Positions 17,739-27,043 of a stretch of DNA of 64,000 nt are shown here, piece by piece. The translations under genes were made by a program, and so were the position numbers. The stretch spans positions 6,014,001-6,078,000 of the forward strand of contig NZ_CP013480.3 in NCBI RefSeq assembly GCF_001465545.3. The letters run 5' to 3'. Position 1 is the first letter of the stretch. Every line of letters starts with the position of its first letter. This DNA comes from Pandoraea norimbergensis (GTDB taxonomy: Bacteria; Pseudomonadota; Gammaproteobacteria; Burkholderiales; Burkholderiaceae). The notes under the pieces are model-generated. The model did no database searches. It had not been told where the DNA came from and was given only the letters and a program-made list of their open reading frames with translations.

Positions 17739-18175
17739 TGAGCGATACCCCTCAAACGCCCGGTGACGACGCCCAGGCCATGGCGGACGAGTGGGCCAGT
17801 GCCATGGCGGAGCAGACCGCGGCCGAGCCGGCACCCGCCGCCGCAGCGCCGGCAGCCGCGCCCGTGTTCCAGCCGCTTGCAGCGACCGCCGGCAACCCGG
17901 CAGGCGCCACGCATAACGACATCGATCTGATTCTCGACATCCCGGTGCAGATGACCGTGGAGCTGGGCCGCACGAAGATCGCCATCAAGAACCTGCTGCA
18001 ACTGGCACAAGGCTCGGTGGTGGAACTCGACGGCATGGCCGGTGAGCCGATGGATGTGCTGGTCAACGGCTGCCTCATCGCGCAAGGCGAAGTGGTGGTC
18101 GTGAACGACAAGTTCGGCATTCGCCTGACTGATATCATCACGCCATCCGAACGCATCCGTAAGCTCAACCGATGA
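17738..18175 (+). CDS. fliN: Flagellar motor switch protein FliN
   Basis: C-ring base protein that docks FliH and the export ATPase. 145 residues from the ATG at 17738, which shares its first base with the fliM stop (a GTG one codon earlier is less likely). The N-terminal 55 residues are Ala/Gln/Pro-rich. The SpoA domain is clear: DIDLILDIPVQMTVELGRTKIAIKNLLQLAQGSVVELDGMAGEPMDVLVNGCLIAQGEVVVVNDKFGIRLTDI. It ends with ATGA overlapping fliO. Confidence 0.96.
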   Translation: MSDTPQTPGDDAQAMADEWASAMAEQTAAEPAPAAAAPAAAPVFQPLAATAGNPAGATHNDIDLILDIPVQMTVELGRTKIAIKNLLQLAQGSVVELDGMAGEPMDVLVNGCLIAQGEVVVVNDKFGIRLTDIITPSERIRKLNR

Positions 18176-18774
18176 TTGCAACGAAAGTCCACGGCCTGCC
18201 CGTGAGGCGCGCCATGGCACAAGCAGCAGCGCTCGCAAAGTCGCGAGCGTGGCTGCCGGGCGCACGCCCTACTGGCATCACAGCCACCCTCCCGGCACGT
18301 CTCGCCGGTCTGTTCCGCCTCCCATTCAGTCTCTTCACTGCGTCCACGCTGCTGGTAGCGAACGCCGCGCACGCGCAAGGCACCGCTTCGCAAGCGGCGG
18401 CCGTGCCGAGTCTGGGCGGTGCCGGCATCGTGCAGACCGGGCTGGGCCTCGTGTTCGTGCTCGCGCTGCTCTTCGGGCTGGCGTGGCTCGCCAAGCGATT
18501 CGGCCTGCAACGCCCCTTGGGCGGCGGTAACGTGCGCATTGTCGGCAGCGCCGCCGTGGGTCAGCGCGAACGCGTGGTCGTGGTGGAAGTGGCCGGTGAC
18601 TGGGTCGTACTGGGCGTTGCCCCGGGTCAGGTCCGCGCCCTGCACACCATCGACGCCCAGCGCGTCGCCGACCTGCCTGCCACGCCGAGCGGCCCGACCC
18701 CGGGTGCGCAGGCCAACCGCGCCGCGCAAGCCTTTGCGCAAAAGCTGCGCGAATCGATGAAAAAGGATTCCTGA
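18172..18774 (+). CDS. fliO: Flagellar biosynthesis protein FliO
   Basis: Membrane scaffold that helps assemble the FliP pentamer of the export gate. 200 residues, longer than many FliO. A first hydrophobic stretch ending in ANAAHAQ (about 50-66) looks like a signal sequence or anchor, the main TM is [24 protein letters not shown] (about 86-109), and the cytoplasmic domain has the FliO pattern [34 protein letters not shown]. The first 40 residues are basic and unusual, so a later start cannot be excluded. The ATG at 18172 overlaps the fliN stop, and TGATG links it to fliP. Confidence 0.9.
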   Translation: MIATKVHGLPVRRAMAQAAALAKSRAWLPGARPTGITATLPARLAGLFRLPFSLFTASTLLVANAAHAQGTASQAAAVPSLGGAGIVQTGLGLVFVLALLFGLAWLAKRFGLQRPLGGGNVRIVGSAAVGQRERVVVVEVAGDWVVLGVAPGQVRALHTIDAQRVADLPATPSGPTPGAQANRAAQAFAQKLRESMKKDS

Positions 18775-19550
18775 TGTCCCGTGCCTGGCTGCCCGCCGAG
18801 TGGAAACTGGGCTTGGCGCTCGGACTGGCATTGCTCTGCGCCGTCGCCCTGCCGGGTACGGCCATGGCACAGGCCACCCTGCCGGCGCTCACCACCACGC
18901 CCGCCCCGGGCGGCGGACAGACGTACTCGCTGTCCGTGCAGACGATGTTGCTGCTCACGTCGCTGGGCTTCCTGCCCGCGATGTTGCTGATGATGACCGC
19001 CTTCACGCGCATCATCATCGTGCTCTCGCTGCTGCGTCACGCCATCGGCGTGACCACTTCGCCGCCGAACCAGATTCTCATCGGACTGGCGCTGTTCCTG
19101 ACCTTCTTCGTGATGTCGCCGGTCTTCGACAAGGCGTACACCGACGCCTATCAGCCGTTCGCCGCTAACAAGATCAGCTTCGAACAGGCCATCGACACCG
19201 GCGCCAAGCCGTTCCACGCGTTCATGCTCAAGCAGACACGCGAAGCCGACCTCGCGCTCTTCGCCAAGCTGGCCAAGACGCCGCCGATGAACGGCCCGGA
19301 AGACGTGCCCATGCGCATCCTTGTGCCGGCGTTCGCCACGAGTGAGTTGAAAACGGCCTTCCAGATCGGCTTCACGATCTTCATTCCGTTCCTGATCATC
19401 GATCTGGTGGTCGCGAGCGTGCTGATGGCCATGGGGATGATGATGGTCTCGCCCTCCACCGTGTCGCTGCCGTTCAAGTTGATGCTGTTCGTGGTGGTCG
19501 ATGGCTGGCAATTGCTACTGGGCTCGCTGGCCCAGAGCTTCAACATGTAG
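18774..19550 (+). CDS. fliP: Flagellar export gate protein FliP
   Basis: Core of the export channel (FliP5-FliQ4-FliR1). 258 residues with a cleavable signal peptide ([22 protein letters not shown], about 12-33), then the strongly conserved [35 protein letters not shown] and [19 protein letters not shown], a periplasmic loop, and the C-terminal helices [25 protein letters not shown]. The start overlaps the fliO stop (TGATG). fliQ follows after 16 bp. Confidence 0.97.
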   Translation: MSRAWLPAEWKLGLALGLALLCAVALPGTAMAQATLPALTTTPAPGGGQTYSLSVQTMLLLTSLGFLPAMLLMMTAFTRIIIVLSLLRHAIGVTTSPPNQILIGLALFLTFFVMSPVFDKAYTDAYQPFAANKISFEQAIDTGAKPFHAFMLKQTREADLALFAKLAKTPPMNGPEDVPMRILVPAFATSELKTAFQIGFTIFIPFLIIDLVVASVLMAMGMMMVSPSTVSLPFKLMLFVVVDGWQLLLGSLAQSFNM

Positions 19551-19566
19551 CGGGGAGGCACGCCGA

Positions 19567-19836
19567 ATGACGCCGGAAACCGTTATGGCGCTGGCCCATC
19601 AGGCCATGCAAGTCACGCTGTTGCTGGCCGGGCCGCTGCTGCTGGTGGCGCTGGTCTCGGGTTTGCTCGTGAGCTTGTTTCAGGCCGCCACGCAGATCAA
19701 TGAAATGACGTTGTCGTTCATTCCGAAGCTGCTGGCCGTGTTCATCACGCTGGTCGTGGCCGGCCCGTGGATGCTCAACCTCATGGTCGACTACATGAAG
19801 CAGTTGCTCACCGGCATTCCCGGTCTCGTCAGCTAA
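19567..19836 (+). CDS. fliQ: Flagellar export gate protein FliQ
   Basis: Two-helix gate subunit, 89 residues, the family norm. The pattern MTPETVMALAHQAMQVTLLLAGPLLLVALVSGLLVSLFQAATQINEMTLSFIPKL is typical, followed by the second hydrophobic segment LLAVFITLVVAGPWMLNLMVDYM. Its ATG at 19567 was chosen over the open extension back to 19501, which lies in fliP. Confidence 0.97.
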   Translation: MTPETVMALAHQAMQVTLLLAGPLLLVALVSGLLVSLFQAATQINEMTLSFIPKLLAVFITLVVAGPWMLNLMVDYMKQLLTGIPGLVS

Positions 19837-19849
19837 GGCGGGCCGAGTC

Positions 19850-19885
19850 ATGCCACGGCACGCCGCCCTCTCCTTCGCCCCTTGA
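19850..19885 (+). other. 11-codon open frame overlapping the fliR start
   Basis: ATG at 19850 reads eleven sense codons (MPRHAALSFAP) and stops at TGA 19883-19885. That stop overlaps the TTG start of fliR as TTGA. An AAGGCGGG-like ribosome site lies just before the ATG. It has no recognisable product; it may deliver ribosomes to the weak fliR start. Confidence 0.4.
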
Positions 19886-20673
19886 TCAGCTTCACCTACG
19901 ACCAGCTCTCGGGCGTCATTGCGGCGTTCCTGTTTCCGTTCGTCCGGCTGCTGGCGCTCACGATGAGCGCACCGCTCTTCGGCGACTCGGCGGTGCCGGC
20001 GACGGTCAAGATCGGGCTCGCGGGCATTGTCGCCCTCGCGCTGGCACCGATGCTCGGCCCCATGCCGGCCGTGTCGCCGTTCTCGTGGGAAGGGCTGTGG
20101 ATTCTGACGCAGCAGCTCATGATCGGCGCCGCGCTCGGCTGGTGCATGCAGATCGTGTTCTCGGCGATCAGCATGGCGGGCGACTTCGTGGGCTTGCAGA
20201 TGGGTCTGTCGTTTGCCACACTGCTCACCCCCAACAGCGACGGCAGCACTGCCGTGCTCGGCATGTTCCTGAACGTGGTGGCGATGCTGGTGTTTCTCGC
20301 CACCAACGGCCACTTGGTGATGTACGCCACGCTCGTCCAGAGCTTTGCGGTGTTGCCGATCTCGGGTACACCGATCTCGGCAGGCGGCTGGCAGTATCTC
20401 GCCTCGCTGGGCGGGCAGCTCTTTACGCTGGCACTGATGCTCTCGTTGCCGCTGGTGGCGGCCCTGCTGATCTGCAATCTGGCGCTCGGCATTCTTAACC
20501 GCGCGGCGCCTCAGCTCAACATCTTTGCCGTGGGCTTTCCGCTCACGCTGGCCGTCGGCCTCTTCGTGCTCGAACTGATGATGCCGCGCATCGCGCCGGT
20601 GATGGACCACTTCACCTCGCTCGGCGTGGACATGATGATCCGCGCCACAGCAGCCTTCGTCCCCAAGGCCTGA
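19882..20673 (+). CDS. fliR: Flagellar export gate protein FliR
   Basis: Single-copy gate subunit. 263 residues with about six membrane segments (AAFLFPFVRLLALTMSAPLF, VKIGLAGIVALALAPML, LTLALMLSLPLVAALLICNLALGIL). The N-terminus ISFTYDQLSGVIAAFLFPFVRLLALTM fits the family from its first residues, so the start should be here. The only start codon in frame between the fliQ stop and this segment is TTG at 19882. fliQ and fliR share a frame, and no ATG or GTG exists between them. The TTG overlaps the stop of an 11-codon ORF. Confidence 0.94.
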   Translation: MISFTYDQLSGVIAAFLFPFVRLLALTMSAPLFGDSAVPATVKIGLAGIVALALAPMLGPMPAVSPFSWEGLWILTQQLMIGAALGWCMQIVFSAISMAGDFVGLQMGLSFATLLTPNSDGSTAVLGMFLNVVAMLVFLATNGHLVMYATLVQSFAVLPISGTPISAGGWQYLASLGGQLFTLALMLSLPLVAALLICNLALGILNRAAPQLNIFAVGFPLTLAVGLFVLELMMPRIAPVMDHFTSLGVDMMIRATAAFVPKA

Positions 20674-20701
20674 CGGCCTCTGTACTTCACCCCTCAAAAG
20701 C

Positions 20702-20736
20702 AAACGGGCCACTCGGCAATGCCGGTGGCCCGTTTT
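20702..20736. terminator. Bidirectional terminator between fliR and flgL
   Basis: AAACGGGCCAC (20702-20712) pairs with GTGGCCCGTTTT (20725-20736), with inner pairing of CGGC with GCCG and a short loop. T-runs lie on both sides. It separates the convergent fli and flg operons. Confidence 0.9.
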
Positions 20737-20789
20737 GTCCTGCGGCGGCGTGGTGGCGCGTTAGCGCCGCCCACGCTGCGTGTGTCGCT

Positions 20790-22025
20790 TTACAGCAAGC
20801 TGAACAACGAGAGCTTCTGCGTCTGAAGGAAGCTCTGTTGCGATGCCTGCAACGCCGCCTGCAACTGCGCGAACTTGGTCGCCGACGAATTCCAGTCGAC
20901 TTGCAGCAGGTCAGCCAGCTGCGACTGGTAGTTCAGCGAATTGCTGTCGCCGATATTGTTCAGCGACGACAGCTCGTTCATGCGCGAGCCCACCGTCGTG
21001 CGCACCGTCGTGACGTTGTCGTACGTGTTGCTGAACATCTCGCTGAACGTGGTCAGCGCGTTCGACAGGTTCGACTGCCCCGCCTGACCCGCGCTGCTGA
21101 GCGGCGTCTTGAGCGTGTTGATCAGCGCTTGCAGGTTGTCGAACACGTTGGTGCTGCCCTTGTTCGCCGGTTGCACCTGATAGTTGTCGCCATTGGCCGG
21201 TGCGCCGTTGAAGGTCACCGACTTGCCGCCGAACGTGATCGGCTGACCGGCGGTGTACGCCCCCGTCACGTCAGGCACCGTCGTGTCGGTCTGATCCTTG
21301 ACGGTGTACGTCGTCGTCGGCGGCGTGGTCGTGCTGTCCACGGCGAAAGTGATCTGATACTGATGGGTCGCGCCCGGGTTGGTCACGTCGGTCGTCGAAA
21401 CCGGCTTGTACGTGGCCGAGCCCTGATTGGTGCTGTTGCCGGTGATCAGCGCGCCAGCCGTGCCCGGCTGAATGCTCTGGAAAATGCTCGAACCGATGTC
21501 GTTGATCGCGATTTGACGATTCGGGCTGACCTGCACGTAGCGCACGCCAGCGTCACCCGCGTACGACGCCCCCGTGGCCGACGTGACATACGCCGCCGAG
21601 TTGCCCTGAAAGCCCGAGAACAGGTACTGACCGTTGGCATCGGTCGTGTTCGCGAGCGAGAGCAGTTGCTGGAAGCTCGATTGCAGGTCGGTGGCGATCG
21701 TGTTGCGGTCGCTGTCGTTGAGCGACGGGTTACCGGCCGTCACGACTTGCGACATCACGTGTTGCAGCGTGTTGATGATGCTGCCGAAGGTCGAGTCTTC
21801 GAGTTGCAACTGCGTCGTCGCCGAGGCGCGGTTCGCCGAGTACTGCGAGTTCATGTCGTTGTTTTGCGACACGGCCACGGCCTGCGCCGATGCCACCGGG
21901 TCATCGCTGGGCGTGGTCACGCGCAGGCCCGACGAGAGCTGCTGCTGCGTGTTGAGCAGATCAGAGGTGTTCTGGCTCATTGCGCGCAGGCCCTGATCGT
22001 AAATCATGTTGGTGCTGATTCGCAT
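20790..22025 (-). CDS. flgL: Hook-filament junction protein FlgL (HAP3)
   Basis: Second junction protein between hook and filament, flagellin-like in fold. 411 residues. The N-terminus MRISTNMIYDQGLRAMSQNTSDLLNTQQQLSSGLRVTTPSDDPVASAQA is the FlgL/flagellin D0-D1 signature, and the C-terminal helix (LADLLQVDWNSSATKFAQLQAALQASQQSFLQTQKLSLF) closes the coiled coil. The middle is Thr/Asn-rich and variable, which accounts for its greater length than Salmonella FlgL (317). It lies 17 bp after flgK as the last gene of the flg operon. Confidence 0.96.
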   Translation of the reverse strand: MRISTNMIYDQGLRAMSQNTSDLLNTQQQLSSGLRVTTPSDDPVASAQAVAVSQNNDMNSQYSANRASATTQLQLEDSTFGSIINTLQHVMSQVVTAGNPSLNDSDRNTIATDLQSSFQQLLSLANTTDANGQYLFSGFQGNSAAYVTSATGASYAGDAGVRYVQVSPNRQIAINDIGSSIFQSIQPGTAGALITGNSTNQGSATYKPVSTTDVTNPGATHQYQITFAVDSTTTPPTTTYTVKDQTDTTVPDVTGAYTAGQPITFGGKSVTFNGAPANGDNYQVQPANKGSTNVFDNLQALINTLKTPLSSAGQAGQSNLSNALTTFSEMFSNTYDNVTTVRTTVGSRMNELSSLNNIGDSNSLNYQSQLADLLQVDWNSSATKFAQLQAALQASQQSFLQTQKLSLFSLL

Positions 22026-22042
22026 GGCGCTGTCTCCTGCCC

Positions 22043-24031
22043 TTAGTTGACCATTTGCAGGATCGTGTCGAACAACGACGACGCTGTCTGAATGACCTTG
22101 GAGTTGGCCTGATAAAGCTGTTGATACTTGATCAGGTTGGCTGCCTCTTCGTCGAGGTTCACGCCGGAATTCGATTGCTGGGCGCCCTGAGCCTGTTGCA
22201 GCAGCGTTTGCTGCGCAGCGCTGGTCGCCTTGTAGGTGTTCGTGGTCGAACCGACATACGACACCAGATTGGCATACGCCGACGTGTAGCTCTGCGAGCC
22301 GCCCACCTTGGTCTTGTCGTTTTGCAGCGCCGACAGTGCCAGACCGTTACGGTTGTCCGTCACCGCGCCCGAGGTGTTCGGGGCGATGGTGAACTTGTCG
22401 CCGTCGGCCGGGGTGCCGCTCACGTTCACGGTCACACCGCCCATCGTGATCTTGGCGCCGTTGGTGGCGTCGTACGGCACGGTGTCGCCCGCGGCGTAAG
22501 ACGTCGTCACACCGTTGACGGTCACCGTCATCGGCGACGGCGCGACGAGCGTGAGCGCGCCGGTCGTCGCGTTCTTGCTGAACGTGAAGTTCACCGGCCC
22601 CGTCAGGACGTTCGACAGGTAGCTGGCGTCAACCGAGCCCTGATCGACCTTGAGCGAGCCGCCGTTGCTGCTGCCCGCCGAGGCGATGACCGGCGCGGCT
22701 AGCGCAATCTTGCCCGGGTCCGTGATCGCGACGCCGATGTTCTGCGCAGCGTTGCGGGTCGGCTGGATCGTGAAGCTGTCGCCGGCGGCCATATTGCCGA
22801 CCGTGACCTTGAAGCCATCGGCAAACGCCGCGCCGCTGCTGTCCTGGAAATTCAGGGGCGTGCCCGGCGTCGCCGGTGCGCCTGCCGTCCACTTGGCGCC
22901 ATCGGTCAGGCGCGTCATGGTGTAGTTGGTGCCGTCGTAGGTCACGGAGTAGTCGCTGGCCGTGATCTTCGAGGCGTCGGTGATCGACGCGTTAAGCGTC
23001 GCCGCACCGGAATTGCCGGTGTTCGCAATGATCGTCGGGCTCGGCACCGTGAAGAAGTTGCCGCCCATCTGGCCGTACAGGTCCAGACCGAGTTGGTTCT
23101 GTGCGTTGAACGTACCGGCCAGCGACAGCGCGATCTGGCCCAGCGAGTTCTGCGCCTGCGTGAGCGCGCCGCTACGGAACGAGAGCAGACCGGCCAGCGA
23201 GCCGCCGGTGATCGACGATTCCGGAATGGGGATCTTGGTGCCGTTGGGCGACACATACGCGACGGTCAGCTGCGACGGATCGCTCGTCGACGGCACCGTG
23301 GTCATCTGGTACGCCGAGTTGCCCATCACGAGCGACTGGCCGTTGCCCACGAACACGTTGTACGAACCGTCGGTGTTCTTCACGACGTTCGTCTGGACGA
23401 TAGCGTTCAGGCTGGCCACCGCCTGATCGCGCTGGTCGAGCAGGTCGTTCGGGGTGACGCCGCCGCCATTGCCCTGCGCTTGCAGAATCGCGTCGTTCAA
23501 CGTGGCGATCTGCTTGGCGTAGGTGTTGATCTGCTCGGTCGACTGGGTGAGATTGCCGTTCACGGCCGTACGCAGCGACGAGAGCGCGCCCGAGAGCGAC
23601 TGGAACATGCTCGTGAGCGTCTGGGCCGACGAGATGACCGTGGCGCGGGTGGCCGAGTTGTTCGGCGCGGTCACGATGGTCTGCAAGTTCGTGAAGAACG
23701 AGGACATCGAGGCCGACAGGCCGGTCGTCGAGCTACCCAGCGCGTTGTTGATCTGCGAGATCTGCTGGTAATAAGTGTTGAGCTGGCTGTACTGGGTCTG
23801 CGCCTGATTGGCCTGACCTGCCAGAAACTGGTCGTACACCCGCGACACGTCGCTCACCAGCACGCCCGAACCGATATAGCCCACGCCCGCGAACTGGCTG
23901 TCCGCCTGGGTGTAGCTGACGATCTGTCGGTTGTAGCCGGCCGTCCCCGAATTGGAGATATTGTTGCCGGTGGTGTTGAGGGCGAACTGGGCGGCGTTCA
24001 GCCCGCTCATGCCAATATTGATTAGGCTCAT
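22043..24031 (-). CDS. flgK: Hook-filament junction protein FlgK (HAP1)
   Basis: First junction protein, assembled on the finished hook. 662 residues from the ATG at 24031 (MSLINIGMSGLNAAQFALNTTGNNISNSGTAGYNRQIV, the rod/hook-family N-terminus). The open frame runs 29 codons further upstream but shows no family similarity there. The C-terminal signature GVNLDEEAANLIKYQQLYQANSKVIQTASSLFDTILQMVN is intact. The long middle is typical of HAP1 domains. A possible FliA-type promoter lies just upstream, as expected for a late gene. Confidence 0.96.
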   Translation of the reverse strand: MSLINIGMSGLNAAQFALNTTGNNISNSGTAGYNRQIVSYTQADSQFAGVGYIGSGVLVSDVSRVYDQFLAGQANQAQTQYSQLNTYYQQISQINNALGSSTTGLSASMSSFFTNLQTIVTAPNNSATRATVISSAQTLTSMFQSLSGALSSLRTAVNGNLTQSTEQINTYAKQIATLNDAILQAQGNGGGVTPNDLLDQRDQAVASLNAIVQTNVVKNTDGSYNVFVGNGQSLVMGNSAYQMTTVPSTSDPSQLTVAYVSPNGTKIPIPESSITGGSLAGLLSFRSGALTQAQNSLGQIALSLAGTFNAQNQLGLDLYGQMGGNFFTVPSPTIIANTGNSGAATLNASITDASKITASDYSVTYDGTNYTMTRLTDGAKWTAGAPATPGTPLNFQDSSGAAFADGFKVTVGNMAAGDSFTIQPTRNAAQNIGVAITDPGKIALAAPVIASAGSSNGGSLKVDQGSVDASYLSNVLTGPVNFTFSKNATTGALTLVAPSPMTVTVNGVTTSYAAGDTVPYDATNGAKITMGGVTVNVSGTPADGDKFTIAPNTSGAVTDNRNGLALSALQNDKTKVGGSQSYTSAYANLVSYVGSTTNTYKATSAAQQTLLQQAQGAQQSNSGVNLDEEAANLIKYQQLYQANSKVIQTASSLFDTILQMVN

Positions 24032-24125
24032 GATCTCGCGGCTTGAGTTGGAGGCGCGTCCCACGGGAAAGCCCGTTCGCGCACCGTTACCGATGTGTTT
24101 ACGGCAGCCTGGCGGCAATATTGAG

Positions 24126-24154
24126 GCCCGGCCGGTTTTGCCTAAGTTTTAGGC
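24126..24154 (-). promoter_or_regulatory. Possible FliA-type promoter and dyad before flgK
   Basis: On the minus strand TAAA is followed by 15 bases and GCCGGGCC. The -35 and the GCCG core fit the FliA consensus, but the rest of the -10 does not. The -35 lies inside a perfect dyad GCCTAA-GTT-TTAGGC (24140-24154). It sits about 95 bp before the flgK ATG. A late promoter for flgKL is expected in this type of cluster. Confidence 0.35.
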
Positions 24155-24166
24155 AGGCACTTCACC

Positions 24167-25045
24167 TCAGGCGAAGTGCTTCATGATCTTCATCAGCTTG
24201 TTCGCGTACTGCGGGTCGGTCGCGTAGCCGGCGCGTTGCAGGTTGTTGGCGAAGCTTGCCGCGTCGTTGGCGCTGGCCACCACCTGCGCGTAGCGCGGGT
24301 TGTTCGAAATCAGCTTGGCGTAGTCGGCAAACGCCTCGTCATACGAGTTGTACGCCCGGAACTTGGCCATGACCTTGCGCGGCTGGCCGCCCACGTATTC
24401 CGTGGTGGCGACTTCCACCGTCGGCCCGGTCCAGTTCTTACCCGCCTTGATGCCGAACACGTTGTGGCTGGTGCTGCCGTCGCTGCGACGGATCTCACGC
24501 TTGCCCCAACCGGACTCCAGCGCCGCCTGACTCAGCATGAACCGTGCCGGGATACCGCTTTGCGCGCTGGCGCTCTGCGCGGCCGAGGCCATGCGGTCGA
24601 CAAATTCGCCCGCGACCACCGGGGCGCCGTCGGCCACGCCGATGGCGTCGGCCGAGTTGTAGGCACGGCCTTGCAGCGACTGCTGGCGGCCCATGGCGGC
24701 GGGTGGCAGCGTGGTGCCGGTCTGGGCGAGCTGCTTGAGCATCAGGTCGGCCAGCCCCATGCCCTTGTGCGAGGCGAGTTGCTGGGCAAGCTGATCGTCG
24801 AGCATGCCGTTGAACATCTTTTCCTGATCGCTGCCGAGCAGGCCGCCGGACATCGTGGCGTCGCGCATGCTCTTCATCATCATCTGCGTGAAGACGGCTT
24901 CGAACTGCTTGGCCGCCTGCTGGGTGGCCTGCGGCGTCTGCTGATGCGCGGCGGCGCGCAAGGCGGTGAGGCCCTGCATGTCGTAGGTCGCACGCTGCGT
25001 CAGATCGGGCAGGTTCTTGCCAGCGAGTCGGTTGCCGTCCGCCAT
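24167..25045 (-). CDS. flgJ: Rod cap and peptidoglycan hydrolase FlgJ
   Basis: Dual-domain periplasmic protein. The N-terminal part (AAKQFEAVFTQMMMKSMRDATMSGGLLGSDQEKMFNGMLDDQLAQQLA, about 45-91) is the rod-cap domain. The C-terminal part is a glucosaminidase-type lysozyme fold with the catalytic glutamate E177 in SQAALESGWG and the conserved HNVFGIKAG. It opens the cell wall for the growing rod. 292 residues is usual for the two-domain beta/gamma form. It starts 1 bp from the flgI stop. Confidence 0.96.
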   Translation of the reverse strand: MADGNRLAGKNLPDLTQRATYDMQGLTALRAAAHQQTPQATQQAAKQFEAVFTQMMMKSMRDATMSGGLLGSDQEKMFNGMLDDQLAQQLASHKGMGLADLMLKQLAQTGTTLPPAAMGRQQSLQGRAYNSADAIGVADGAPVVAGEFVDRMASAAQSASAQSGIPARFMLSQAALESGWGKREIRRSDGSTSHNVFGIKAGKNWTGPTVEVATTEYVGGQPRKVMAKFRAYNSYDEAFADYAKLISNNPRYAQVVASANDAASFANNLQRAGYATDPQYANKLMKIMKHFA

Positions 25046-25046
25046 A

Positions 25047-26255
25047 TCAGATGATCTCCAGGTCGGCGCGCAGCGCGCCCGAGGCCTTCATGGCCTGCAA
25101 AATCGACATCAGGTCCGCCGGGCTCGCGCCGAGCGAGTTCAGCGCCTTGACCACATCGGCGAGGTTCGCGCCTGCCTTGACCAGCTTGAGCGCGTTGTTC
25201 TCCTGTTGCACGGAGATTTGCGAATTCGGGGCCACCACCGTCTGCCCGCCCGAGAACGGCGCCGGCTGGCTGACATTGTTTTGCGTGTCGATCACCACCG
25301 ACAGGTTGCCGTGAGCCACGGCGCACTGCTGGATCGTCACGTTCTGGTTCATCACGACCGAACCGGTGCGGGCGTTGATGATCACGCGCGCTGCCGAGTT
25401 GTCCGGCTTCACTTCAATGCTTTCGAGCTGGGCGAGGAACTGCACCCGCGCCGACGGATCGGTCGGCGTGCGCAGCAGAATCACCCGGCCATCGAGCGCC
25501 TGCGCCGTGCTGTAGCCAAAGCGGCGGTTCACTGCGTCGACCACCCGCTGGGCGGTCGAGAAGTCGGTGGCGTTCAATTCCATCTGAATGGTGCCCGGCT
25601 GACCGCCCATGGCGGTCGGGACACTGCGCTCGACAATCGCGCCGTTCGGAATCCGGCCCGACGCGAGTTGGTTGACCGTCACGCTCGACCCGTTGGCCGA
25701 CGCGCCAGCGCCGCCCACCAGCAGGTTGCCCTGCGCGAGCGCGTAGACCTGACCGTCCGGCCCCTTGAGCGGGGTCATGAGCAACGTGCCGCCGCGCAGG
25801 CTCTTGGCGTTACCCATCGACGAGACGACGACGTCGATCGGCTGGCCCGGGCGCGTGAACGCCGGCAGCGTGGCAGTCACCATCACCGCCGCCACGTTCT
25901 TCAACTGCATGTTGGTGCCGGGCGCCACGGTAATACCGAGCTGCGAGAGCATGTTCGTCATGCTCTGCACGGTAAATGGCGTCTGCGTGGTCTGGTCGCC
26001 CGAGTTGTCGAGGCCGGCCACGAGGCCGTAGCCGATCAGCTGGTTGTCGCGCACGCCCTGAATCGAGGCCAGTTCCTTCAGGCGCTCGGCATGCGCGGCA
26101 CCGGGCGCGAGCATCGCGAAGCCAGCGGCTCCCGCGACGACGAGCGCTTTGACTAGCGCCTTCGCCATCAAGTGAGCGTGAGCACGCGAGCCAGCGTGTT
26201 GGCCAGACTGGCGGGAAGCGTGCGCGCGGCGCGGCAGGAACGGCATGATCGACAT
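25047..26255 (-). CDS. flgI: Flagellar P-ring protein FlgI
   Basis: Forms the peptidoglycan bushing of the basal body. The mature part begins [43 protein letters not shown], a highly conserved FlgI signature, and continues intact to LRADLEII. The signal peptide core is [19 protein letters not shown] with cleavage after GAAHA. From the ATG at 26255 (402 residues) the basic n-region before it is unusually long (about 30 residues). An alternative ATG at 26168 would give a normal signal peptide but lacks a ribosome site, whereas the 26255 start overlaps the flgH stop (TGATG). Confidence 0.95.
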   Translation of the reverse strand: MSIMPFLPRRAHASRQSGQHAGSRAHAHLMAKALVKALVVAGAAGFAMLAPGAAHAERLKELASIQGVRDNQLIGYGLVAGLDNSGDQTTQTPFTVQSMTNMLSQLGITVAPGTNMQLKNVAAVMVTATLPAFTRPGQPIDVVVSSMGNAKSLRGGTLLMTPLKGPDGQVYALAQGNLLVGGAGASANGSSVTVNQLASGRIPNGAIVERSVPTAMGGQPGTIQMELNATDFSTAQRVVDAVNRRFGYSTAQALDGRVILLRTPTDPSARVQFLAQLESIEVKPDNSAARVIINARTGSVVMNQNVTIQQCAVAHGNLSVVIDTQNNVSQPAPFSGGQTVVAPNSQISVQQENNALKLVKAGANLADVVKALNSLGASPADLMSILQAMKASGALRADLEII

Positions 26256-26983
26256 CAGAACGGCGAAACGTTAAGGAAGAAGCGTTGCAGCCAGCCCATG
26301 GTTTCGGCTTCGTTGATGTAGCCCTTGCCACGGTATTCGATGCGCGCATCGGCCACCTGCGTCGAAGGCACGGTATTCGCGCCCGAAATCGTCTGCGGGC
26401 TGACGACGCCCGAAAACTTGATGTACTCCGTGCCCTGATTGATCGCGATCTGCTTCTCACCGGCCACCGTCAGGTTGCCGTTGCCGAGCACTTCCATCAC
26501 GGTCACGGTGATCTGTCCCGAGAACACGTTGTTGGCGTTGGCCGCCCCCTTGGCGTCGAACTTGTTCGCGCCATTGGCATCCAGACTCTGGTTGTTGAAC
26601 ACCCCGCCCACGACGCCCGGCATCTGATTGAGCGCGAGCGAGCCGCTGCCGGCGCGGCTGGTGTTGGCAGCCGAATTCTTGCTGGCCGCCGTGTTCTCGT
26701 TGATCGTGATGGTCAGAATATCGCCGACGTTACGCGGACGGCGGTCTTCGAACAACGGCCGGTTCGAGTAGATCGGGCGATAGATCGACCCTTCCGGATC
26801 GGCCGCCATCGGCGGGGGCGGCGGGCGCGTGGTGGTCGGGCCTTGCACCACCGGTTCCTGCGGTACGTAGGCGCAGCCGGCCAGACCGCTCAACGCGACG
26901 GCGGCCATCAGCGCGAGGTACCGCGCCGGGCTTGCGGTACGTTGAGTAACTGAATCGGTCGATTTGGCTGACTGAACTGACAT
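26255..26983 (-). CDS. flgH: Flagellar L-ring lipoprotein FlgH
   Basis: Outer-membrane ring lipoprotein. 242 residues from the ATG at 26983, which is preceded by AGGAAAG; the open frame beyond (to 27043) is not supported. The signal segment [16 protein letters not shown] ends in a lipobox with the acylated cysteine (about residue 37). The mature part has [45 protein letters not shown] and [47 protein letters not shown], all family landmarks. The stop overlaps flgI. Confidence 0.96.
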   Translation of the reverse strand: MSVQSAKSTDSVTQRTASPARYLALMAAVALSGLAGCAYVPQEPVVQGPTTTRPPPPPMAADPEGSIYRPIYSNRPLFEDRRPRNVGDILTITINENTAASKNSAANTSRAGSGSLALNQMPGVVGGVFNNQSLDANGANKFDAKGAANANNVFSGQITVTVMEVLGNGNLTVAGEKQIAINQGTEYIKFSGVVSPQTISGANTVPSTQVADARIEYRGKGYINEAETMGWLQRFFLNVSPF

Positions 26984-27043
26984 CTCGGCTTTCCTGAACA
27001 CTAGTCTGACGGCAACAACGGCGGCGATAACGGCAGCCGCCAA

